Both the position numbers and the translations under genes were made by a program. This document shows, piece after piece, positions 12,107 to 21,920 of a stretch of 64,000 bases of DNA. Every line of letters begins with the position of its first letter. The stretch's first letter is position 1. The stretch is from NCBI RefSeq assembly GCF_910592395.1, contig NC_088310.1, forward strand, positions 16,063,501 to 16,127,500. Reading direction: 5' to 3'. Origin of the DNA: Lineus longissimus (Eukaryota; Nemertea; Pilidiophora; Heteronemertea; Lineidae). Below the pieces are notes generated by a model. That model searched no databases. It was not told where the DNA came from and saw only the letters and a list, made by a program, of their open reading frames with translations.

Positions 12107-13583
12107 AGCCTTCTCCACGGGCCATTCAATCGGGGCGCCCCGCCCCGATTGAACCTGAAATATACGAAGTCCGCCCCGATCAAATTTTGCCGCCCCAATC
12201 AAAAAGTACACCGCCCCGATTTATAACCTGCATCACTATTTTGTCTCCCCCAGAAAAAAAAAGAAATTAGAAGCCCAGAGGTGCATCTGATAAACGAATA
12301 AAACCTGTATGCCACCCTTTACTGTGCAGTTGTGTCGGGACGGACGGATTTCCTTCCCGCCGGCCTAAACTTGCGCATCGCGAACCCACTCCTGACAGAA
12401 AATCAATAATTTATGGCGCAGAAAACCTCGGACGGAACACGGCGACCAATGAAATAATTGCGCGGCAAACCTTATTAGCAACCTTGGAAATGGCACACTC
12501 ACTGTCTTCCTCCAGCGTAACTTGTTCTATATAATTCCCTCCTAGTCCTCGAGGTCTCCGGCAGTCACGTTAATCGCTATTAGGCGACGTGGTTATCGTC
12601 AAAATTTACCAGCACTTCACTTTGAATACAGCTCAACGTGCTAAATTTCGCACCGCGCATGCACGGAAAAACCGAACCCTGACGATAATTCCCGAGACAA
12701 ATATGGTCATCGTACGCTGCTGACCAATCACCTCGAGGAGCGGGAGTATACATGTCATTGACGACGGGCTCCACGCTCCACAACCAGATCGAACAGTGCG
12801 CCGTGAATGCAAGCCGCTGACCTCGGCGGCGGAGAGTCAGTAGCCTTCTCTTTGATCTCTTTGATCTGGCACCGCATCCACTAAATTATTTATTTTTAAC
12901 TGAGCGGCGGCGAATAAGCTGTCCTAATTTCACGTCAATCATCAACACACGCGATGCTTGGATGGGGCTACGCACAACGAAATCAGCGGCTCTAGTGTTG
13001 AGATTGGAATAGGTCTTAAATGCTGGTGACGACGGAGGAAATTGCGCGCGAATTCATTGATTCGTTTGCATGGGTCTGCCGATTTGTGAGCATGGATACT
13101 TATCAGCTGAGCAGGGTCAATCGTCACTGATTATCAAATAGATATTAAAGGCCTACGCAGTCCTTTTCTCTCGTTGGGTCTGCTTGTAAGCGGTGCAATG
13201 TAAGTCTAGCTAAGCGATTTTTTCAGCTTACTTCAGTCTTAGTTGATTGAGGTTGCCGATCAACATGCTACCAGCTTTGTTATCTCCGAATTTTTGAAGC
13301 TCTACGTATTTTATTTATAGTGAGATGATTAAAGATGATATTTTACAACCGAAAAACGGCATTATTCAAGCCTAAACTGCCGCACGCATCGGCAGGAAAT
13401 CTGTGCTCCAGATGCCGGGAAATCACGTCTAAGCCATTCTAGAATTAAAAATTTTCTGGGGGAGGTCCCCCAGACCCCCCGCTCGGGAGCGCGCCTGCGG
13501 CGCGCATCACCAACTTCGTCGGCGAAAGTATCAGTGATCGGGGCTAAACCGCCCTGATTAAATTAAGACCTGTGGAGAAGGCT
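12107..13583. mobile_element. DNA transposon of about 1.48 kb with long TIRs, non-autonomous
   Basis: The left end CAGCCTTCTCCACGGG and the right end, read inward, CAGCCTTCTCCACAGG continue into AATCGGGGCG / AATCAGGGCGG blocks. CAACC flanks both sides, so a short target duplication is possible but the exact boundary is ambiguous. The interior is more GC-rich than its surroundings and includes the palindromic tract GGGGGAGGTCCCCCAGACCC near 13458. No transposase was found. A hAT-like origin is possible but not shown. Confidence 0.55.
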
Positions 13584-13598
13584 GCAACCCTGGCCTTT

Positions 13599-14140
13599 GG
13601 TCTTGTTAGGGATTTTTTCCCGAATGTACGCGATGATGACGTGCCCTGTTAACAGGGCGTAACATAAAAATGTGTTTCCACTGTGATTGCATGACCGAAT
13701 ATATCACTGGAAACGCCTGATTCCCCTGATTCTGCATGATGTTAAAAGGCATTTTATTTCTTTAAATAAATCGTAAGCGTCGCATCGGCTCCTAGCTCTG
13801 TTCATCATCCCAAATGGCAATATTGCCAATTGGGTCGGACAGTCACGGAAAACCCCAAATATTATACATCCTGTATAATTCTTACACTTACAGTGACCAT
13901 TCTCCCGTGAAAGACCGTTGCTTACGCTACACAAAAATTTTTAAAAATCGAGGGTCAACTATTGAACTTTTGAGATATGCTGAATTTTGCACAAATCAGC
14001 GAAAAACGCACCAACTGGCACTGGACGGCATTTCAACACGGGGCCGACGCACAGCGGAAGTTCAGTAGTACACATACATCGGCAACTTCTTGTTAGCCGC
14101 CTATTGAGTAGAGCTCCACAGTTTCAAAAACCCCAAATAT
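13599..14140. mobile_element. Truncated copy of the GGTCTC-ended transposon family
   Basis: It starts GGTCTTGTTAGGGATTTTTT and runs collinear with the reverse complement of 20012-20664: CGCGATGATGACG, TGTTAACAGGG, GGAAACGCC, AAATAAATC, GTCAACTATTGAACTTTTGA. Homology fades near 14140 before the expected second end, so this copy is incomplete. Confidence 0.7.
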
Positions 14141-14881
14141 CATTCGGACACTCTAGAGTCAGAATTAGGACTCCGAGTCCAATTGAGACTTCCTTAAACG
14201 ATGTCCGAATTCAGAATCCTTTGGCTTTACTAAAAACACAACATGGGTAATGAAAACACATAATCGGGAAGTAATTGATATAGATGGCAGTGCATGTCAA
14301 TTTCAAAATGGCGTCGTAGCTTTTCAATAGCTGCCCTATTTTTATAGCCCTGCACCATGGACAGCTGGACATCAGGGCATTGGATATGCGTACATGAAGA
14401 TATCAGAATTACTTAGATTGCATGCACACTGACACACCATCGACAGATGGACACCATTGCCTCAGACTAGCTTTAGACAAGAGGACTGCATAAACACCGA
14501 TACACATCGACTGCACATTCTCCAGGACATTGAGACCAAACATCATTTGACTTCCTGACAACCAGGACACCATCAACAGCCTAGACATCAGTACATTAAA
14601 AACGTGGACAATAGAACATCTTCAGTAACATAGACACCTAGACAACATTGACAGCCCAAACACAAGGAAATAAAAAGATAGTTGTTTTTAATATGACAAA
14701 TTTCTACTAAATTTTATTTCAAGTCTAAAACCTAAGCCGAGGCTAAGGTATAGAATCTTGATTGTCCATAAAATGTGAGGGCGTTATTTCGGCCTCGTAA
14801 TATAAATATGCAAGGTTTACTGTATTTGAAATTTGTTTTTAAGATGCCCTTATTTTGCAGTAACACATCAAGAATATAAGA
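14141..14881. other. Intergenic / upstream region of MRPL14
   Basis: No gene is seen. An in-frame TAA at 14861 precedes the MRPL14 start. The transcription start is not identifiable; TTTTGCAG at 14853-14860 could be a splice acceptor in a 5' UTR. Confidence 0.4.
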
Positions 14882-14961
14882 ATGTCTTCTGCTGTGATGA
14901 ATTGTGCCTCCATGTTGAGGTGGACGCCGGCTCTTTCACCTGTGATGCCTAGATGTTTTAG
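14882..14961 (+). CDS. MRPL14: MRPL14 coding exon 1 (transit peptide)
   Basis: It encodes 26 residues plus two bases of a split Ser codon and ends at donor GTAGGT (14962). Confidence 0.82.
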
Positions 14962-15853
14962 GTAGGTCCATCAAGTTTTTTGAAATCAATTGGTCAGTTT
15001 CTGTCCATATTTGGTGGATTGTTCCACCACATCAAACCAATTTTGCTACTGTGTGTTGCAAGTTATTAGGGAAGGCTTTTTTAAAAAGTTTGTCCAATAA
15101 TCTCATTTTCTGATTTTTGATCTTGGGCGATGATGGCCCCACAAACAGTCAATTTCACGCTGCTGAGATATTCTCATGACGAAACATAGACTGTTCGTCA
15201 TGTCATCCCAGTTGGGGCATATACCTGTACCTGGCTTTGCGTGGGTCTAGTTTTCACATAGAAACACAAAAGACGCTCCGAAATGTCCTCATTTTTACAA
15301 CCAAAATCACAAAAACTTATGTTATGACTGTAAGACTAAATTTTGTCTGGAAACAGAACGGGCCACCTCAACCCTTCTTTCAACCAAGAAGGATATTTTG
15401 TACCGACCCCCCCCCCCCTGCCTAGGCAGAAACCCTGCATGCTGATGGTTATAATATTTAAGTTGTTTCTTTGATTGCAGCACAACACAGAATTTGGAAC
15501 ACATAATCAAACTCACCCGGATGAGAATCGTGGACAACAGTGCCTTAGGCAAAGCTGCAGTTATTTCTGGTAAACCAGCCCGAGTTCTGCACATCTACAA
15601 TAAAAAAGGTGTTGGCACGATAGGTGACAAAGTTTTAGTCGCTATCAAGGGACAGAAAAAGCGAGGATATATTGTAGGGGTGAAACAAAAGCAAAAGGCT
15701 ATGATACCTAAAATGGATACGAATAATCTTGTGTTAGTTGAGGATAATGGAACACCAATCGGCAACCGGGTAACTGTACCAATTCCTTCAATACTCCGAA
15801 AAAGGAGTGGTGATTTCACCAAGATCCTTTCTCTTGCTACGAGGTTTGTGTGA
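14882..15853 (+). CDS. MRPL14: Mitochondrial large-subunit ribosomal protein uL14m (two exons)
   Basis: Joining 14882-14961 to 15481-15853 gives 150 residues, close to the human protein of about 145. uL14m sits on the subunit-interface face of the mitochondrial large ribosomal subunit. Residues 1-27 are rich in Ser, Ala, Met and Arg with no acidic residue, as in a mitochondrial transit peptide. The uL14 fold follows, with TRMRIVDNSALG (39-50), GVGTIGDKVLVAIKGQKKRG and LVEDNGTPIGNRV. The splice uses AG|GTAGGT and a TTGCAG acceptor. It rebuilds a Ser codon within CFSTT, a junction I also recognise in vertebrate MRPL14. The start is the first ATG after an in-frame stop at 14861. Family assignment is very secure; the exon 1 choice is well supported by phase and similarity. 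Confidence 0.93.
14962..15480 (+). other. MRPL14 intron, 519 bp
   Basis: It begins GTAGGT and ends in TTTCTTTGATTGCAG. A run of 14 or so C residues lies at about 15406-15418, inside the intron near its 3' end. Confidence 0.8.
15481..15853 (+). CDS. MRPL14: MRPL14 coding exon 2 (uL14 domain)
   Basis: It starts with the last base of the split Ser codon and runs in frame to TGA at 15851-15853. The uL14 domain occupies almost all of it. Confidence 0.95.
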
Positions 15854-16135
15854 CAAATTGTAAGGACACGATCGAGAAGAAGTGACATTTGTATGTTTAT
15901 TATCTGAGTTCTGACAGGCGGATATTACTTCTATTGAGAGACGTTGTGCTGTAGAAATGTGTTTGACGCCTTTAACATTGTCTATATCTTGGGCCGTTTA
16001 AAAAAACCCTTTTTGGTTTGTAGTTACTGACCCAGCTTAAATCCCCCTAAAATCAGTAGAACCTTTTTTCTTTTCTCATGTTTCTCAAAAACGCATATCA
16101 TTTCTTTAAAAAATTACTGTTTTCTGCCTCTTCTG

Positions 16136-16141
16136 AATAAA
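16136..16141 (+). promoter_or_regulatory. Candidate MRPL14 polyadenylation signal
   Basis: AATAAA lies 283 bases after the stop codon, in AT-rich sequence. A second AATAAA occurs at 16394-16399. Confidence 0.5.
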
Positions 16142-17122
16142 AAAATAGATTCTGTCTACCTACCGACCCTGTCTCAAACTTTAAGTCTAGTAACTGGAAA
16201 CCAACAGAGTTTTAAGTATGAATTGAGCTGTAAGTATGAATTGAGAAGAAAGTGGCCGCATTAAAGCGTTTAGCGTTGTGATTAACGCTCTGTCCACAGG
16301 CATTGTAAATATTCATACTAACAATGCTACAGTTAAACTATTGGCTCAAGTTCTTTGCCTGTAAAAATCAAGTGTCCGATTCAAAATCAATGCAATAAAC
16401 GATCATGGTATGAGCCAGCTGGTATTGGCTGGTTACATTTTCTACATCATGCAACTTCAGTCTTTTCATCACCAGGTATACTTCCAGTACCAAATAACTA
16501 CAGGGCTTCAATGTATGCATTTCATTACAAAACCACTTATTTGAGATGATGTAACCCCACTTTACGACTGCTGTTATGTACTTTACTTATCATTTATTCA
16601 TCTGTGAAAATATCATGACTGCATCACCTGAAGACAAATTTACAATAATGTAAAGGCTGAGGAACTCTGCGGCCTGTGACAACCAAGACCGGCATGACAT
16701 TACAAGCCATTATCTCTTTGTGTCTTGTCTATTATCCAGCAGGTGGCATTTGTTAACAGTGGTAGATTTCACTCTGAGGTGAGGTTGTTGAGAGAGTTGG
16801 ATAGAGCCTATACTGTATTGCTGTTGAAATTGAAGAAATTTTGTATAAAGAAGAAAGAAATCTGGAGTTTTATGCAAGTTGTCTCTTTTTGTCATTTAAA
16901 TTGTTATGAGTAAAACAGTGGAAAGTACCTTCGACCTGACCAAAGATCCACATTTGAAATTCACCTCGGCACTTCCCGAACAGGCAGTGGAAAAGTGACA
17001 GCTAGCAAAAGGAAGATGATTGTCCTGCTCATCAAATGCACTCCAGATGACAAGCCCCAAACTTGCAGGATCAAAGAGAAATCGATATTCAACCACACCC
17101 ATCTCAGACCAGGCTTGAGAGT
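16142..17122. other. Intergenic; one unexplained open stretch
   Basis: Mostly AT-rich with no recognised gene. About 16915-17160 stays open on the plus strand (includes HLGTSRTGSGKVTASKRK and KCTPDDKPQTC) but has no good start, and overlapping minus frames are open too. It runs into the transposon at 17123. Confidence 0.35.
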
Positions 17123-17546
17123 AGTCGTACTTCCACCTATCAAATCCCTGTGTCTTTTGCGCTCACACCTATGAATTGCCGTGTCTAAATAGACCCGTGT
17201 GTCAAATCCCCGTGTCTATTAGCCCCATCAAGCTCGATGGGGCTAATTGGGGGCTAATTAGACCCGTGTTCAACACGGGTTTTTTGATAGGTGGAATCTG
17301 AATAGCCCCGGCAATTGCAAGTTCTAAGACCCGGCGACAGATGGCGCGGTGTAGTTGCCTCGGTATTGCGCACGCGAAATTTCCCTCAAACGGGAAAGAA
17401 ACACAGGAGAGCTCCCTACCTACAGCGCACCTGTCGCCGGGGCTAACACCACTGAAAGGTGTAAGTGCGCCCCGGGTTTTTTGACACATGGCGAAGACAC
17501 GGGTCTTGAAAAAACACGGGGTTTTATGATAGGTGGAACTACGACT
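17123..17546. mobile_element. 424-bp TIR element with 5-bp duplication AGAGT
   Basis: Left end AGTCGTACTTCCACCTATCA and right end, read inward, AGTCGTAGTTCCACCTATCA. AGAGT flanks both sides (17118-17122, 17547-17551). The interior contains several CACGGGTC / GACCCGTG inverted motifs and the palindrome GCCCCATCAAGCTCGATGGG. No transposase is present; superfamily not assigned. Confidence 0.75.
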
Positions 17547-17639
17547 AGAGTGAGTTGCAATGAATTGTTCAGTGTGCGTACTCTCGATCCATTGCAACTA
17601 GTTGTAGTTGATATGCAAATCACAGTCTTTTCAGCACTC

Positions 17640-18692
17640 CTGTCACATCCAGTTCACACCAGCTGTTGTGTCACATTTAGTTGAACTAGCACAGCTGTGA
17701 TATCACATCCAGTTTACAACAGCTGTCATGTCTCATCCTGTTTACAACAGCTGTCAAGCCACATCCAGTTTACATCAGCTGTCTTGTCACCTCCAGTTAA
17801 CATCAGCTGTCATGTCACGTCAAGTTCAACGACTTTACAGTCATGTCACATCAAGTTAACATCAGCTGTCATGTCACATCTAGTTAACATCAGCTGTCAT
17901 GTCACATCCAGTTGAACTACTTCAGCTGTCATGTCACATCGAGCTTAATACATAAGCTGTCATGTCACATCCAGTTGAACTACTTCAGCTGTCATGTCAC
18001 ATTGAGCTTAACACATCAGCTGTCATGTCAAATCCAGTTGAACTACTTCAGCTGTCATGTCACATCCAGTTGAACTACCTCAGCTGTCATATCACATCCA
18101 GTTAATATCAGCTGTCATGTCACATCCAGTTCACATCAGCTGTCATATCACATCCAGTTAATGGGTAATATGAATAAAGACTAGCAAATGCTTTTACTCC
18201 GGTTTTGTACAGGAAGGCCTAGTGTAAATGTACACAGAGATTTAGATAAAAGCATTTGCTAGTCTTTATTCATATCACCCAATATCAGCTGTCATGTCAT
18301 ATCCAGTTCACATCAGCTGTCATATCACATCCAGTTAATATCAGCTGTCATGTAACATCCAGTTCACATCAGCTGTCATATCACATCCAGTTAATATCAG
18401 CAGTCATGTAACATCCAGTTCACATCAGCTGTCATATCACATCCAGTTAATATCAGCTGTCATGTAACATCCAGTTCACATCAGCTGTCATATCACATCC
18501 AGTTAATATCAGCTGTCATGTAACATCCAGTTCACATCAGCTGTCATATCACATCCAGTTAATATCAGCTGTCATGTAACATCCAGTTCACATCAGCTGT
18601 CATATCACATCTAGTTAATATCAGCTGTCATGTCACATCCAGTTCACATCAGCTGTCATGTTACATCCACTTAAAGCTACATCAGCTGGAAT
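17640..18692 (+). repeat. Minisatellite, unit about 28 bp (56-bp higher-order)
   Basis: Units of the type CAGCTGTCATATCACATCCA, then GTTAATAT or GTTCACAT, alternate along the tract. Each unit has a CAGCTG E-box palindrome and one or more YCAY tetramers. The tract is interrupted by a 118-bp MITE at 18163-18280. Confidence 0.9.
18163..18280. mobile_element. 118-bp hairpin MITE with AAT duplication
   Basis: The first 34 bases, starting GGGTAATATGAATAAAGACT, are nearly perfectly inverted at the other end (inward GGGTGATATGAATAAAGACT). AAT occurs on both sides (18160-18162, 18281-18283). Removing the element restores a normal minisatellite unit. Confidence 0.85.
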
Positions 18693-19503
18693 GTAATACT
18701 TATTCAATGACATCAACTGGAATTTCATATTGAGTGAAACGGATTCAGTCCCAGTGTCTGAATGACATTAGAAATGATGCGCGCTACGGAGGGTGACATT
18801 TCGATCTGTTCCTGAGCGCAAATAGTGAGCTGAAATAAATATTTCTTTGAGTTTTTGCCTGAGGTTTTTAAAATCTGTCTTCTTGAGCAAGTGGTGTTAA
18901 CTTCTTATGATGTGGCGACATTTGATGTGACGATGATTCTTTCCAACAGAAGCATGACTTTATGATGTCATAAGACGATGCAACATACTCATGCAATGCT
19001 AAATGACATCATGTGGTAGTCTTTAACGCACAGTGAATGAAGAGCGTTTGTTAAAACGGTTGTCCTGGGAGCTCACCGTTGCCTGTTATAAATCAGCTAG
19101 GGTTGAGTACACTCCGGACGCAGTGGGCCGACCTTGTTCCTCACCACAAAGGAGACCACGCTAGGATGACGCAATGGGTCTAGGGTGGAGGTGATAGTCA
19201 GAAATACATAGGGGGTTAAAACACTGGTGTCATATACTCTAATTTGATTTCATTGGTATCAGCCGAATTTGCTACTGCTGAATCCAATACCTTCCCATCC
19301 TGGTGCAGGGTCGTAGAAGCGAGACATTAACCCCGATTTCCTCTGGATGACCTTCCAGCCATTGTGACATTGTTTTAAGTGGGAAGATGGATGAAACAGT
19401 CACTGAGGGATATGTGACGCGTCCAGATTCACAGAACAAGATGCAACATTAGCTATTATGTCATATCCTGACACACAACTTCAGTCTCGGTGTCAAACCA
19501 AGA
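18693..19503. other. Noncoding, no gene seen
   Basis: Sequence between two minisatellite tracts. ORFs are short and no RNA gene or clear element was recognised. Confidence 0.4.
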
Positions 19504-20830
19504 TGGATGACATCAGTTTATTGTAGTGTCTCCTCCAGTAAACTGTTGAAGCCTAATGATACCTCCAGTTGGACAGTATTGTATGTATTGTCACATCCAG
19601 GTAAACTAAAGCCATTTGGATGACATCAGTTTAATTGTAGTGTCTCCTCCAATAAACTGTTAAAGTCCTAATGTCACATCCAGTTTGACAGTATTGTATG
19701 TATTGTCACATCCAGGTAAACTAAAGCCAGTTGGAAGACATCAGTTTATTGTAGTGTCTCCTTCAGTAAACCGTTGAAGCCTAATGACACCTCCAGTTGG
19801 ACAGTATTGTTTGTATTGTTACATCCAGGTAAACTAAAGCCATTTGGATAACATCAGTTTATTGTAGTGTCTCCTCCAGTAAACTGTTGAAGCCCTAATG
19901 TCACCTCCAGTTGGACAGTATTGTATGTATTGTCACATCCAGGTAAACTAAAGCCATTTGGATGACATCAGTTTATTGTAGTGTCTTATGCAATAAACTG
20001 TTGAAGCTTAAGGTCTCATAAGGGAGTTTCCTAAAAATTCATTAATTTCTTGGTCCTCACTGTACGCCAGTGTTGATTTAGCAGTTGTTTTGGCAAATAC
20101 ATGTTCTTTGGAGTTTCTGAAACCTGGGGTGCTACTCAATAGATGGCTAACAAGAAACTACGCATTTTACAGTTGTTGCCGACGTATGTGTACACTGAAC
20201 TTGGGATGTGAGTCGGGCCCGTGTTGAAATACCATCCAGTGCCAGGTGCGTTTTTCGCAGATCTGTACAAAATTCAACATATCTCAAAAGTTCAATGGTT
20301 GACCCTCGATTTTTTTTTATTTTTGTGTCTTTCACGGAAGAATGGTCACTGTAAGAATTATACAGGAAGAAATGTATATTATTTTGGGTTTTCCGTGATT
20401 GTCCGGCCTAATTGGCAATGATTCCATTTGGGATGGTGAACAGAGTTAGGAGCCAATGTGACGCTTATGATTTATTCAAAGAAATAAAATGCCCGATTTA
20501 ACATCTTGCAGAATCAGGGAAATCGGGCGTTTCCAGTGATATACGACACAAATTGGTTGTCCTTTTGCAATCACATTGGAAACGCATTTTAAAATAGATG
20601 TTGTGTCCTGTTAACAGGGGACGTCATCATCGCGTACATTCGGGAAAAACTCCCTAACGAGATCTAATGTCACATCCAGTTGGACAGTATTGTATGTATT
20701 GTCATATCCAGGTAAACTAAAGCCAGTTGTTGGATGACATCCGTTTATTGTACTGTCTCCTCCAATAAACTGTTGAAGCCTAATGTCACATCAAGTTGGA
20801 TGACATCAGTAATTTCAATGTGGTCGCATC
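19504..20830 (+). repeat. 114-bp minisatellite, split by a transposon
   Basis: About four and a half units occur before the insertion, with GGACAGTATTGTATGTATTG starting near 19571, 19685, 19800 and 19912. The array resumes at 20665 after the transposon at 20012-20664. Degenerate relatives (CATCCAGTTnnA phrases) continue to about 21440. Confidence 0.85.
20012..20664. mobile_element. 653-bp Harbinger-type MITE with TAA duplication
   Basis: Left end GGTCTCATAAGGGAGTTT; right end, read inward, GATCTCGTTAGGGAGTTT. TAA flanks both sides (20009-20011, 20665-20667) and the interrupted array unit reads through when the element is removed. A second, inverted and truncated copy lies at 13599-14140. 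No transposase ORF. Confidence 0.85.
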
Positions 20831-21700
20831 CAGATTAACTACCAGGCCCAGTGTCGAATTGGGTGATGTTGGGCGTAATGTTATGCTTGAGTCATTCAAC
20901 TTGACATTATCACCTGTGTAATGTCGTCATATCCAGTTAACGACTGGAGTCCTAATGTTGTCGCAACCAGTAGGCTATAACACCAACTGCAACGTGACAT
21001 TCTGTTAAAGGGTGGCTATTGGTAAGACCAAGGTGGGCCAGATTAAGTCGGTGATAGGCGTCTCTGAATATCTCATCTACATTAGCTCCTTGACTCCATC
21101 AAACCAGACCCAGTTTTCTAACTGCATATTTAATCAAGAATTGATAACGACTCAGTATTATTTATTCTTGATATTATCATAATTCACCTGAAGACCACAC
21201 TGACATTGTTGGACCCACTAGTTCCTTTAAACCACCAATATTTCTTTCTCTTTGTACAACCTGTAATGTCACTTACATTTGGATGACAGAGGTTGTAGGT
21301 CCGATATCCAACCTAGTTTGGAAGTGATAACTCATATCCAGTAAGGGTCACATCAAGTTGGACAAATTCAGCTGTAATGCCATAACTAGTTGAATGATGC
21401 CGATACTATCACAACCAGATAGCAGTCACTCTTCAGTTGTAAATAATGATATCCCTTTCGAGATCAGAGGGGAGTATCTGGGTAGTAAAAAAGGTAGGAC
21501 ATAGTCACAACCTGCACAGGCTTATAATGTAGACCTAGGCCTTGTTCCATTCCCCATAACATTCCATTTTTCTATCTATATGACCATTTGCCAGTGAGTA
21601 TTGGGTTATTAGAACAGTCCAGTTACCTTGGTGTGGTCAAAACTAATATTCAATTAAAAATCGCAGTTTCAAATTATTGCTGTCCTTGTTTCAGAAGGTT
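20831..21700. other. Degenerate minisatellite tract upstream of NOVA
   Basis: Scattered phrases such as TCATATCCAGTTAACGACTG and CACATCAAGTTGGA relate to the preceding array. No coding sequence is seen. This is the likely 5' flank or 5' UTR-intron region of the NOVA gene. Confidence 0.4.
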
Positions 21701-21826
21701 TAACGACGTTCTCCTAGGTGTCGCCAGCTGACTGTCTATGATTACTCGGGCTCGTTCGACCGAACCCGATCGATGCTCGTAATCAGCGACGACGTGAAAT
21801 CATCTGTTTTGGCTGCTCGTCAGAGG

Positions 21827-21920
21827 ATGGCCACCGAAATGGACACGTCTGACTCCCGAAAACGACCTCTTGATGGCGAGGTAGAGAGCGGAGTGACAAA
21901 ACGGTCAAACCCCGGAGGAG
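21827..21920 (+). CDS. NOVA: NOVA coding exon 1
   Basis: It encodes [20 protein letters not shown] and a further 11 residues, matching the DSRKRPL...TKR start of NOVA proteins, and ends G|GTGAGT. The same frame is open upstream to a TAA at 21701, with another ATG at 21773. I prefer 21827 because conserved sequence begins here. Confidence 0.85.

Noticed and set aside
17202-17684. ORFs of 131 and 109 codons on opposite strands
   Set aside because: They lie mostly inside the TIR element at 17123-17546, and neither resembles a transposase.
17640-18692. CRISPR-like regular repeat spacing
   Set aside because: Spacers are not unique and the context is a eukaryotic minisatellite with head-to-tail units.
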